Shown here one piece after another: positions 1-5,152 of a DNA stretch of 5,450 nt (positions within the stretch are counted from its first letter, which is position 1; every line of letters starts with the position of its first letter). The translations under genes were made by a program, and so were the position numbers. This DNA comes from JAFGIT01 sp016929465 [NCBI: Candidatus Coatesbacteria bacterium] (lineage in GTDB: Bacteria > B130-G9). Location: NCBI GenBank assembly GCA_016929465.1, contig JAFGIT010000315.1, forward strand, positions 1-5,450. The letters run 5' to 3'. Under the pieces are notes generated by a model, which did not search any database, was not told where the DNA came from, and saw only the letters and a program-made list of their open reading frames with translations.

Positions 1-26
1 CTGTCTAATAAGTCGAAACGTGTGGT

Positions 27-133
27 TGTAGGGGCGATTCACGAATCGCCCAATCTCTATTGATTTCCTTTCCAGATTGCCTTGAATATAGCGCTGACGC
101 CCTCAAGGGCGGTTCGTGAACCGCCCCTATAAG
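27..133. repeat. Paired palindromic REP-like (BIME-like) element
   Basis: Two related palindromes face each other. The left one has 9-bp arms GGGCGATTC (32-40) and GAATCGCCC (43-51) around a 2-nt centre AC. The right one has arms GGGCGGTTC (107-115) and GAACCGCCC (118-126) around GT. The outer flanks are also inverted: TTGTAGGGGCG on the left matches the complement of CGCCCCTATAA on the right. The whole unit therefore behaves like a ~105-bp element with inverted ends and a ~55-bp unique core. Extragenic palindromes of this kind are known as REP/BIME elements and are often mobilised by RAYT transposases, but none is encoded here. The palindromes are seen directly; dispersal through the genome is inferred. 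Confidence 0.75.
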
Positions 134-179
134 GCGGATTTCAACGAATCCGATTCGAATGATATTGGCCTGGCTGGGA

Positions 180-208
180 TTGACAATCTGTCGGGATTCT
201 GATAAAAT
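180..208 (+). promoter_or_regulatory. Near-consensus sigma70-type promoter
   Basis: TTGACA (180-185) is a perfect -35 box. After a 17-bp spacer comes TAAAAT (203-208), which matches five of six bases of the -10 consensus. Transcription would start near position 215 and run toward the Nudix gene at 491, leaving a leader of about 275 nt. It lies just after the paired palindrome element. The match is strong, but whether this phylum uses the canonical sigma70 consensus is an assumption. Confidence 0.55.
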
Positions 209-478
209 TATTGTGTGAACATGAAGCAAAAACCTCGCCAAGCCATTTATTGGACAGCCTCTAATCAGATTGAATCGCCTGGATTACCGACCCATGTGGT
301 CGGGATCTGTCGCAGACCGAGATACTCATGCACCGAATGATGACAATGTGATGCGGTTCCGGGTCAACGCAATCAAAGGCGGCGAAAGCTCGCGCGCAGT
401 CCATACCCATTCCCCGGCACTTGATTGCGACCACCCAATACGATTAGTATGTGTCGGTTGTCTGCTTGAATCCAATTT
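209..478 (+). other. Non-coding stretch, possible long leader of the operon
   Basis: I see no convincing gene here. A 39-codon ORF starts at ATG 221 and ends at 340, but it has no Shine-Dalgarno site and no recognisable sequence. One small hairpin is visible: CCGACC (287-292) pairs with GGTCGG (298-303) around a 5-nt loop. A weak second promoter, TTGATT (421-426), 18 bp, TAGTAT (445-450), lies closer to the Nudix gene. I recognise no known riboswitch or attenuator. Confidence 0.35.
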
Positions 479-485
479 GGAGGAG
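479..485 (+). promoter_or_regulatory. Strong ribosome binding site deciding a TTG start
   Basis: GGAGGAG lies 5 nt before TTG 491. An in-frame TGA at 467-469 closes the frame upstream and no other start codon lies between, so TTG is the only upstream start that fits. The resulting N-terminus SERILVVPRSVL reads naturally for the family. Confidence 0.8.
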
Positions 486-490
486 CTATT

Positions 491-1168
491 TTGGCATCTG
501 AGCGCATTCTGGTTGTGCCGCGGAGCGTGTTGGCGGAGAAAGTCGCGGTCGAATGGGGGGAGAAATACACTGAATCCATCGGCCCTGTAGCGAAGATCCG
601 CTCCAAAAAGGCCCCCTGCAAGTTCGGGGGAAGGAAGGTGACGGAAGCGGCGCTCGAGGCGGCTGCGGCGGCGTTTCGGTTCGTGGACCGCGATAGCGCG
701 GAAAACGATCCATCGCTGAAGCAGATAATCCCGTACATGATCGTCAGGACAGACTCGGCGATCCTTCTATTGAAGCGGCTTCGGAAGCAATCCGAGCAGC
801 GGCTCTGGGACAAATACTCGATCGGTATCGGGGGCCATCTCAATCCGGCGGACGGCGAGACCGACTTCATGGATATTCTGGAATGCGGCATGGATCGGGA
901 ACTCAACGAAGAGCTGGAGATATTCTTCAGTTTCGAGCCGGAGATCGTGGGCTGCATCAATGACGACGATACCGACGTCGGAAGCGTCCACTTCGGCATC
1001 GTCTATCAGATACACCTGGAAGGTATCATCGTCGGTATCCGAGAGAAGACCAAGATGTCGGGTGAATTCGCGGACCTGAAGCGGCTGGCGGAGGTTCGGG
1101 ACAATATGGAGTCCTGGTCCCAAATCGTCTTCGACCATTTTCTCGCACCGCGAAGGCGAGGTCGATAG
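491..1168 (+). CDS. Nudix (MutT-like) hydrolase, predicted phosphoesterase
   Basis: This 225-residue cytoplasmic protein probably hydrolyses a nucleoside-diphosphate-linked substrate using a divalent metal; the substrate cannot be read from sequence. It resembles the group annotated as MutT-family predicted phosphoesterases, which have an N-terminal extension before the Nudix fold. After the SERILVVPRSVL start, the fold begins near residue 80 (PYMIVRTDSAILLLKR). A GIGGHLNP segment follows at 112-119, then the Nudix box at 122-144 with G122, D128, R136-E137-L138, E140-E141 and I144. The box departs from G-x5-E-x7-REUxEExGU in two places: E is D at 128 and G is E at 143. The metal-binding core RELxEE is intact. 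The start is TTG with a strong ribosome binding site. It ends 2 bp before the methyltransferase start, so the two are probably cotranscribed. Family assignment is firm; substrate is unknown. Confidence 0.9.
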   Translation: MASERILVVPRSVLAEKVAVEWGEKYTESIGPVAKIRSKKAPCKFGGRKVTEAALEAAAAAFRFVDRDSAENDPSLKQIIPYMIVRTDSAILLLKRLRKQSEQRLWDKYSIGIGGHLNPADGETDFMDILECGMDRELNEELEIFFSFEPEIVGCINDDDTDVGSVHFGIVYQIHLEGIIVGIREKTKMSGEFADLKRLAEVRDNMESWSQIVFDHFLAPRRRGR

Positions 1169-1170
1169 GC

Positions 1171-2364
1171 TTGCCGAGTTCGCCAGAGCAAACGGACTCG
1201 CTGCTCGAAGACGGGGCCTGCTGCGTATGCGGCGGCAGAGAGGGGGAGAAGGTCGTCGAGAAGTTGGATGTTGCCATAGGTTCGACCAAATCCAGCTTCG
1301 CTTTCATCAAATGTCCTTCCTGCGGTGTGCTCTACCTCGACCCAAAGCCAAAGGCTGAGAGCCTCGGTCTTCTCTATCCCGATGGAGACTATTACACGAG
1401 GGATTTCGATGCGCTTGCGAATGCGATATCCCATCAGCCGTCAGGCCTGAAGCGTCGGCTTCAGGAGCGGATCATGGGAGCTTATGAGTTCAAAGTTCAA
1501 AGTTCAAGGTTCAAGGCCGGAGGGAGTTCAAAGTTCAAGGTTCAAAGTTCAAAGTCGGAGAGAGTTCAAAGTTCAGAGTTCAAAGTTCAAAGTCCAGAGT
1601 CAGAGTGCCGAGACGCGGAAGGGTTTTGGGGGAGGTTGGTCGATGGAGTGGGGAGGCTTTCGGTTTATCCGATATTGGTTAGGCGGAGCGCCCTTCTCAA
1701 AATGCTTATACACCACCGCCGTTTCTTCCGCTTCGAGAGAAGACCAGCGCGAATCCTCGAGGTTGGCTTCGGGGTCGGCTTTCTACTGCATGCCCTGTCC
1801 CACCTCGACACCGAGCTATACGGAACCGAGATCTCGGAGAAGGCGTGCGATGCGGTCTCTGACCTACTCGGCGTCGATACATTCTGCGGGCATTTCTGGG
1901 ATGCCGGATACCAGGATGGACATTTCGACCTCGTCATATTCTCACACTCGCTGGAGCACCTGTCAGACCCGATGCGGGCCCTGAACGAAGCCCGCAGGAT
2001 AATCTCGCCGACCGGCGGCCTGCTCATAAGCGTCCCCAATCCCGATTGTCTTTCGGCAAGGCTCTTCAGGGAATATTGGACAGGTTACGATTTCCCGAGG
2101 CATCTCTTCCTCTTCGGACATGAGGCGATGTCCAAAATTGCTCAAAAGACTGGCTTTGAGCTGGCAGCGACACAATATCCGGTCGATTTCTCGGTTCACC
2201 ACTTCACCGAGTCAGCCAAGGCGAGATTCGGACGGAGCATCATCCCCGGCTGGCTTAGCAGGTCACTCCCCTTCGAACTACTATATCTGCCGATAAAGCT
2301 CGCGGGAAAGGCCGACGTTATGACGATGTACTTCCGCCCGTCGAGCCAGCCAATGCCCAAATAG
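1171..2364 (+). CDS. SAM-dependent methyltransferase with N-terminal zinc ribbon
   Basis: This is a 397-residue class I methyltransferase. An N-terminal zinc-ribbon-like module has C17/C20 and C48/C51 (CPSCGVLYLDP). The Rossmann fold starts with SAM motif I, ILEVGFGVG (195-203), followed by the acidic residue E220 in YGTEIS. The post-I strand FDLVIFSHSLEHLSDP is at 252-267, and GGLLISVPNP at 282-291. YDFPRHLFLF (306-315) is typical of Methyltransf_23-like proteins that often sit in surface-glycan loci; the acceptor is unknown. The TTG start has GAGGT (1158-1162) 8 nt upstream and is 2 bp after the Nudix stop. Oddly, residues 107-144 (FKVQSS-type low complexity) are encoded by a heptamer DNA array, lengthening the linker between zinc module and catalytic domain. 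Removing that array would leave the frame intact, so the gene may be functional. An alternative is a disrupted gene that happens to stay open. Confidence 0.88.
   Translation: MPSSPEQTDSLLEDGACCVCGGREGEKVVEKLDVAIGSTKSSFAFIKCPSCGVLYLDPKPKAESLGLLYPDGDYYTRDFDALANAISHQPSGLKRRLQERIMGAYEFKVQSSRFKAGGSSKFKVQSSKSERVQSSEFKVQSPESECRDAEGFWGRLVDGVGRLSVYPILVRRSALLKMLIHHRRFFRFERRPARILEVGFGVGFLLHALSHLDTELYGTEISEKACDAVSDLLGVDTFCGHFWDAGYQDGHFDLVIFSHSLEHLSDPMRALNEARRIISPTGGLLISVPNPDCLSARLFREYWTGYDFPRHLFLFGHEAMSKIAQKTGFELAATQYPVDFSVHHFTESAKARFGRSIIPGWLSRSLPFELLYLPIKLAGKADVMTMYFRPSSQPMPK
1489..1602 (+). repeat. In-frame heptamer array, three blocks with 38-bp period, inside the methyltransferase gene
   Basis: Three blocks of four heptamers (TTCAAAG with variants TTCAAGG and TTCAGAG) begin at 1489, 1527 and 1565, exactly 38 bp apart. 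Spacers of 10 bp separate them: CCGGAGGGAG, then TCGGAGAGAG, with a degenerate TCCAGAGTCA after the third. The total is 114 bp, or 38 codons, translated as FKVQSS-like sequence. Because 38 is not a multiple of three, each block is read in a different frame. In this orientation the heptamer contains no stop in any frame, whereas its complement gives TGA in every frame. The array is seen directly; insertion or expansion into a pre-existing gene is inferred. Confidence 0.9.
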
Positions 2365-2367
2365 CCA

Positions 2368-2403
2368 ACTTTGAACTTTGAACCTTGAACTTTGAACTAT
2401 GAA
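2368..2403 (-). repeat. Heptamer array, opposite orientation, between methyltransferase and nucleotidyltransferase genes
   Basis: Five tandem 7-bp units of CTTTGAA type occupy 2369-2403: CTTTGAA twice, CCTTGAA, CTTTGAA and CTATGAA. Positions 2368-2398 are the perfect reverse complement of 1525-1555 in the methyltransferase gene (31 bp), including the variant unit in the same place. The array begins 3 bp after the methyltransferase stop and ends 6 bp before the ATG at 2410, filling the space where a Shine-Dalgarno site would be expected. Confidence 0.9.
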
Positions 2404-2409
2404 CCAACA

Positions 2410-3417
2410 ATGAAAGCAATGCTATTTTGTGCCGGCATAGGCTCTCGGCTTTCGCCGATTACGGATGATATCCCGAAGCCGATGGTCGAGTTCATGGGAA
2501 AGCCACTAATCGATTACACCCTATCCCTGGTCAAAGATTGGGGCGTGCGTGAGATTGCTGTCAACCTGCACCACCACCCGGAGTCGCTAGAGCGTCACCT
2601 GATCGAGGACTGGAGCAACACATTCAAAGTGCGCTTTTCGAGAGAGCGCGTTCTCCTGGGAACTGGTGGCGGACTGAAGGAGGTCGAGAAGTATCTGAAT
2701 GACGGCTCCTTCCTTACCGCTAACGGAGACTTTCTGCTTGATCCATTGCTAGATATTAGCAAAATACTCGAGATGCACTCTAATAACGCTGCAGGGGCTA
2801 CGCTCCTTCTCATCAAGGATGATTCCGGCAGGCACACGCCGATTCAGACTGACACGGAGGGGCGTCTTTCCTATCTCGGCGAGTTGTTAGGTGAATATGA
2901 GGCGAACGCCCCGAGATACTCCTTCTGTGGGCTGCTGATACTCGAGCCGGTTATCTTCGATTACTTGCCGAAGGGAAGGCCATATAGCGTGATAGCCGCG
3001 TGCATCGAGATGCTTAAGCAGGGGCACTTGGTTCAAGGGTATATGCTCGATGGGTATTGGCAGGAATTGGGCGAGACAGAGAGCTACCTAAAGGCTCATT
3101 TCGACCTGCTGAATAGGCAGAGTCCATATCGCTCAATTGTTGAGGATGAAGGCCGGTTCAGCTTCATTCAGGCGGAAAATGACCTCCGCCACCCGTGTTG
3201 CGTGGGTGCCAATATACACTCCGGAGCAGTCATCAGGCCACCGGTTGCGCTGGGTCTTTCCTGCTCCATCAGGGATGGTGGGGTGGTCGGGCCTTTCACG
3301 GTCATCGGGGAAAAAGCTGAGGTCGGTGGTGGGGCGGAATTGAGCCGCACGGTTTTGTGGGGCGGCGTGAGTGTGCCGCGGGGAATTCGGCTCGACGGTG
3401 AAATAGCCTATCGGTAG
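2410..3417 (+). CDS. Sugar-1-phosphate nucleotidyltransferase with C-terminal left-handed beta-helix
   Basis: This cytoplasmic enzyme of 335 residues should join a sugar-1-phosphate to an NTP, giving a nucleotide-sugar and pyrophosphate. It belongs to the mannose-1-phosphate guanylyltransferase / MurU / glucose-1-phosphate thymidylyltransferase group; the exact sugar and base are not decidable. The signature A8-G-I-G-S-R-L with P22-K-P-M (residues 8-25) binds the NTP. LLGTGGGL (82-89) is the base/sugar loop and NGD (105-107) supplies the metal-binding Asp. The usual W-x-D-I-G-T metal site reads W217-Q-E219-L-G-E, a conservative Asp-to-Glu change. From about residue 265 to the end, hexapeptide-like repeats (VGANIHSGAVI, VVGPFTVIGEKAEV) suggest a left-handed beta-helix. 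I chose ATG 2410, which starts directly at MKAMLFCAG; TTG 2392 would add six residues encoded by the repeat. No ribosome binding site is visible. Probably translated from the upstream operon transcript. Confidence 0.88.
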   Translation: MKAMLFCAGIGSRLSPITDDIPKPMVEFMGKPLIDYTLSLVKDWGVREIAVNLHHHPESLERHLIEDWSNTFKVRFSRERVLLGTGGGLKEVEKYLNDGSFLTANGDFLLDPLLDISKILEMHSNNAAGATLLLIKDDSGRHTPIQTDTEGRLSYLGELLGEYEANAPRYSFCGLLILEPVIFDYLPKGRPYSVIAACIEMLKQGHLVQGYMLDGYWQELGETESYLKAHFDLLNRQSPYRSIVEDEGRFSFIQAENDLRHPCCVGANIHSGAVIRPPVALGLSCSIRDGGVVGPFTVIGEKAEVGGGAELSRTVLWGGVSVPRGIRLDGEIAYR

Positions 3418-3458
3418 GGCATTCACGCCCCGGCGGCAGTTGGCTGGAGCCGGGAGAA

Positions 3459-3487
3459 CGGGCGGATCCCGATGCGGCACCCGCCCG
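3459..3487. terminator. GC-rich hairpin between convergent genes, terminator candidate
   Basis: CGGGCGG (3459-3465) is complementary to CCGCCCG (3481-3487) across a 15-nt loop. It lies in the 97-bp gap between the stops of the nucleotidyltransferase and the secreted-protein gene, where a bidirectional terminator would fit. There is no T-tract on either side, so it is not a classical intrinsic terminator. Confidence 0.3.
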
Positions 3488-3514
3488 CCTGCTTGCTGGT
3501 TAGTTGGTTGTCAG

Positions 3515-3988
3515 CTACTCCACTAGCAAGAAATAATTGAAACTGACGTCTTCCTGCTTCATGTTCTGCCCCACCTCAACGACGGCCATGCCCAGCCAGT
3601 AAGTCCCCAGGGGCAGGGGGTGTGTGAGAGGAAAGACTATCTCTGCGACCGCCGTCGGTGGATAGTAGAAATTCAGAGGAATGAAAGCATTCCTGTAGTA
3701 GGGATAGTTGCCCTTCTTCCACGCATCCCAGTCCATCGACCACACCTGGCCATTGGTGTCGATCACGCCGATATAGACGTCGGCATTGAAGGGCCGCAAG
3801 TAGTCGTAGAGAGAGATGTAGATATACATGTGGTCGCCATTCTTGTACTCGTAGCTGCCCATCAGACCGCGGTCATGTGTGATCTCCCACCATAGGTTGT
3901 CATTCTGCTCAGCAAAGCCAATCGAGGCATATATCACGATTGCGAGCGTCAGGCCGATTGAGAGCCACAAAAGAGTGCTCCTGGACAT
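3515..3988 (-). CDS. Small secreted aromatic-rich beta-sandwich-like protein, unknown function
   Basis: I do not recognise a named family. The 157-residue product begins with a Sec signal peptide: SR near the N-terminus, a hydrophobic run LLWLSIGLTLAIVIYASIGFA, and a likely cut after A26 (GFA before EQND). The mature ~131 residues contain 14 Tyr, 6 Trp and 6 Phe (about one in five) and no Cys, which fits an exported all-beta domain. The segment ADVYIGVIDTNGQVWSMD (69-86) resembles TAYVAVLDPSGNLLFLP in the partial protein at 5153-5450, and LPLGTYWLGMAVVE matches its WIERGKYLWMVGAFD, so both probably carry the same fold. The start ATG (3986-3988) is preceded by an excellent ribosome binding site, GGGAGGAG, 6 nt upstream. 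It lies 438 bp downstream of pyrE on the same strand, far enough to suggest its own promoter. It may act as a periplasmic or surface protein; no catalytic motif is visible. Confidence 0.8.
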   Translation of the reverse strand: MSRSTLLWLSIGLTLAIVIYASIGFAEQNDNLWWEITHDRGLMGSYEYKNGDHMYIYISLYDYLRPFNADVYIGVIDTNGQVWSMDWDAWKKGNYPYYRNAFIPLNFYYPPTAVAEIVFPLTHPLPLGTYWLGMAVVEVGQNMKQEDVSFNYFLLVE

Positions 3989-4052
3989 CTCGAACTCCTC
4001 CCTGTCCTTAGGTTCGTTTTCTTCAACGTCGCTCCGGATCTTATTTAAGCAG

Positions 4053-4101
4053 GAAATGTGCCATAGACGGAGATTGATGTGGGAAGTCCGCGAAATGTGC
4101 C
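4053..4101 (-). repeat. Two direct copies of a 10-bp motif upstream of the secreted-protein gene
   Basis: GAAATGTGCC occurs at 4053-4062 and again at 4092-4101, 39 bp apart. Read on the gene's strand this is GGCACATTTC, 65-113 bp before the start codon. The position and spacing suit a regulatory binding site, but two copies of a 10-mer are limited evidence. Confidence 0.4.
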
Positions 4102-4137
4102 TATTATGGGGATATTAGGGGATGGCCAGATGAAAAT

Positions 4138-4163
4138 CCCTTCTTCCGGCTGCAGCCGAAGGG
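4138..4163. other. GC-rich hairpin around a 12-bp palindrome
   Basis: CGGCTGCAGCCG (4147-4158) is a perfect palindrome. The outer CCCTT (4138-4142) pairs with AAGGG (4159-4163), leaving a 4-nt bulge. On the minus strand it is followed by ATTTTC, so it could be an imperfect terminator for transcripts running from pyrE. It abuts the first of the three palindromic repeats. Confidence 0.35.
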
Positions 4164-4330
4164 TGGATCAATATTGATCCACTCAGGAGACCTGCCCATA
4201 GCCTGGATCGACTGTACCTTCGACCTATAGGCCGATTTGACAGGTGGGTCAATTTTTGACCCATCCCCCATCAGCGAATTGGATCAAAATCGATCCACTA
4301 CCCTATCTGAGAAGCTATAGGCCGCCGATT
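4163..4330. repeat. Cluster of three related palindromes in a diverged tandem duplication
   Basis: P1 (4163-4182) is a perfect 20-bp palindrome, GTGGATCAAT followed by its complement. P2 (4245-4263) has arms TGGGTCAA and TTGACCCA around TTT. P3 (4280-4297) has arms TGGATC and GATCCA around a 6-nt centre. P1 and P2 differ by a compensatory A-T to G-C pair change. CTATAGGCCG occurs at 4225-4234 after P1 and at 4315-4324 after P3, 90 bp apart. The stretch therefore looks like two diverged copies of an ~80-90 bp unit (palindrome, second half-palindrome or palindrome, CTATAGGCCG). In the first unit the second site survives only as CTGGATCGA near 4203. It fills the gap between pyrE and the secreted-protein gene; no ORF here is convincing. 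Confidence 0.75.
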
Positions 4331-4426
4331 ATGGTTTTCGGAACTCAACCTATGGGTCTCGGACGTTGCATCCATCAGAGGCCCTGTCGAATGAATTCTA
4401 TAGAGAATAGAGAGAGGTATTCGCCC

Positions 4427-4990
4427 TTAGCTGAGCTTCAACGAAGAGAGGGTGAAAATGGACCTGCAATCATACCCCTCGGTGACGAGCTTCTGAGCGC
4501 CTCCCCTCATCTTATCCACCACAGCGAAGACGGCCTTGACGTTCATGCCGAGGCTCTTCGCAGTACGGACAATCCTGAGTGTTGAGGAGCCAGTCGAAAG
4601 AACATCGTCAACGATGACCGCGGACGCGCCTCTTTCCACACAGCCCTCGACCAGGTTATCGGTGCCGAATTCGCTGAGGCTCTTGCGGACGATAAAGCCC
4701 TTAATCGGATGCTTGAAGGGCGGAAGATGCGATATAGCAACCATTGCTCCGATGATCGGATCGGCCCCCAAGGCGCCGCCTCCAGCGAGCGATACATCCA
4801 TCTCCTGCATCCAGTTGACGAAGGTGCCGGCAATCGCATAGAGCGAATCTGGCTCCAAGCACGCCCCCTTGATGTCGATATAGTTCTGACCGCGCGCCCC
4901 CGAAGACAGCACGAAGTCCTTATTGTGGATCTGAAGAGCTGCTATCTTTTGCCTCAGCTCCTCAATAGCCTTTTTGGTGATCGCTGGCAT
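4427..4990 (-). CDS. pyrE: Orotate phosphoribosyltransferase (PyrE-like)
   Basis: This cytoplasmic type I phosphoribosyltransferase of 187 residues should convert orotate and PRPP to orotidine 5'-phosphate in de novo pyrimidine synthesis. Residues 26-40 (FVLSSGARGQNYIDI) match the orotate-binding strand and loop. GGGALGADPIIGAM (70-83) is the next conserved turn. FIVRKSLSEFGTDNLVEG (99-116) is the catalytic loop, and AVIVDDVLSTGSS (124-136) is the PRPP-binding motif with D128-D129. VVDKMRGGAQKL and the C-terminal IFTLSSL also fit. Length agrees with the shorter PyrE form. In the loop, R102 and K103 are kept, but positions usually Lys and His (RKExKxHG in the family) are S106 and F108. This may signal weakened or altered activity, or a relative with another base specificity. 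ATG 4990 has AAGAAAGGA (4997-5005) 6 nt upstream. No other pyrimidine gene is nearby. Confidence 0.85.
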   Translation of the reverse strand: MPAITKKAIEELRQKIAALQIHNKDFVLSSGARGQNYIDIKGACLEPDSLYAIAGTFVNWMQEMDVSLAGGGALGADPIIGAMVAISHLPPFKHPIKGFIVRKSLSEFGTDNLVEGCVERGASAVIVDDVLSTGSSTLRIVRTAKSLGMNVKAVFAVVDKMRGGAQKLVTEGYDCRSIFTLSSLKLS

Positions 4991-5037
4991 TTGTTGTCCT
5001 TTCTTGGGGTCGAACGAGTCTCAACACGAATAGCATA

Positions 5038-5065
5038 AGTATGCAGCTATCTCGAAAGCAATCAA
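5038..5065 (-). promoter_or_regulatory. Possible pyrE promoter
   Basis: On the minus strand, TTGATT (5060-5065) and CATACT (5038-5043) are separated by 16 bp, each matching four of six consensus bases. This would give a leader of about 40 nt before pyrE. An alternative -10, TATGCT, overlaps. Matches are weak. Confidence 0.25.
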
Positions 5066-5067
5066 GC

Positions 5068-5117
5068 AAAAATTATCGCGCCGGATGAGCGCCCTTCAGG
5101 GAATTTCAGGGACCGGC
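5068..5117 (-). terminator. Weak terminator candidate after the partial gene
   Basis: On the minus strand a 5-bp stem GCCGG/CCGGC (5113-5117 with 5080-5084) encloses a second small stem, CCCT/AGGG. A run of five T (5068-5072) follows a few bases later. It lies between the partial gene and pyrE and would separate their transcripts. The stem is short and the loop long. Confidence 0.2.
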
Positions 5118-5152
5118 CCGAGGAGCGTTCGGCTCAGCTACTCAATGGCCTC

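Noticed and set aside
5-241. Minus-strand 78-codon ORF
   Set aside because: It runs across both REP-like palindromes, and its sequence is largely translated repeat. It has no recognisable domain.
221-340. 39-codon plus-strand ORF downstream of the strong promoter
   Set aside because: No Shine-Dalgarno site and no recognisable sequence. Kept only as a possibility within the leader.
270-590. 106-codon plus-strand ORF overlapping the Nudix start
   Set aside because: It overlaps the well-supported Nudix gene by 100 bp in another frame, and its protein looks random, with scattered Cys, Arg and Trp.
373-999. 208-codon minus-strand ORF opposite the Nudix gene
   Set aside because: Ser/Arg-rich shadow of a clearly conserved gene on the other strand.
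1489-1602. Frameshifted or dead methyltransferase
   Set aside because: The frame is open from the zinc ribbon to the end of the Rossmann fold, and the insert is 114 bp, a multiple of three, so the gene is kept as intact.
1484-1984. 166-codon plus-strand ORF beginning in the heptamer array
   Set aside because: Alternative frame of the methyltransferase. The repeat is open in all forward frames, which creates this start artificially.
2392-2409. TTG 2392 as the start of the nucleotidyltransferase
   Set aside because: It would add six residues (MNYEPT) encoded by the repeat, with no ribosome binding site. ATG 2410 starts right at the conserved N-terminal strand.
4163-4330. CRISPR array
   Set aside because: The three palindromes are diverged, unevenly spaced (about 82 and 35 bp between centres) and lack equal-length spacers or cas genes.
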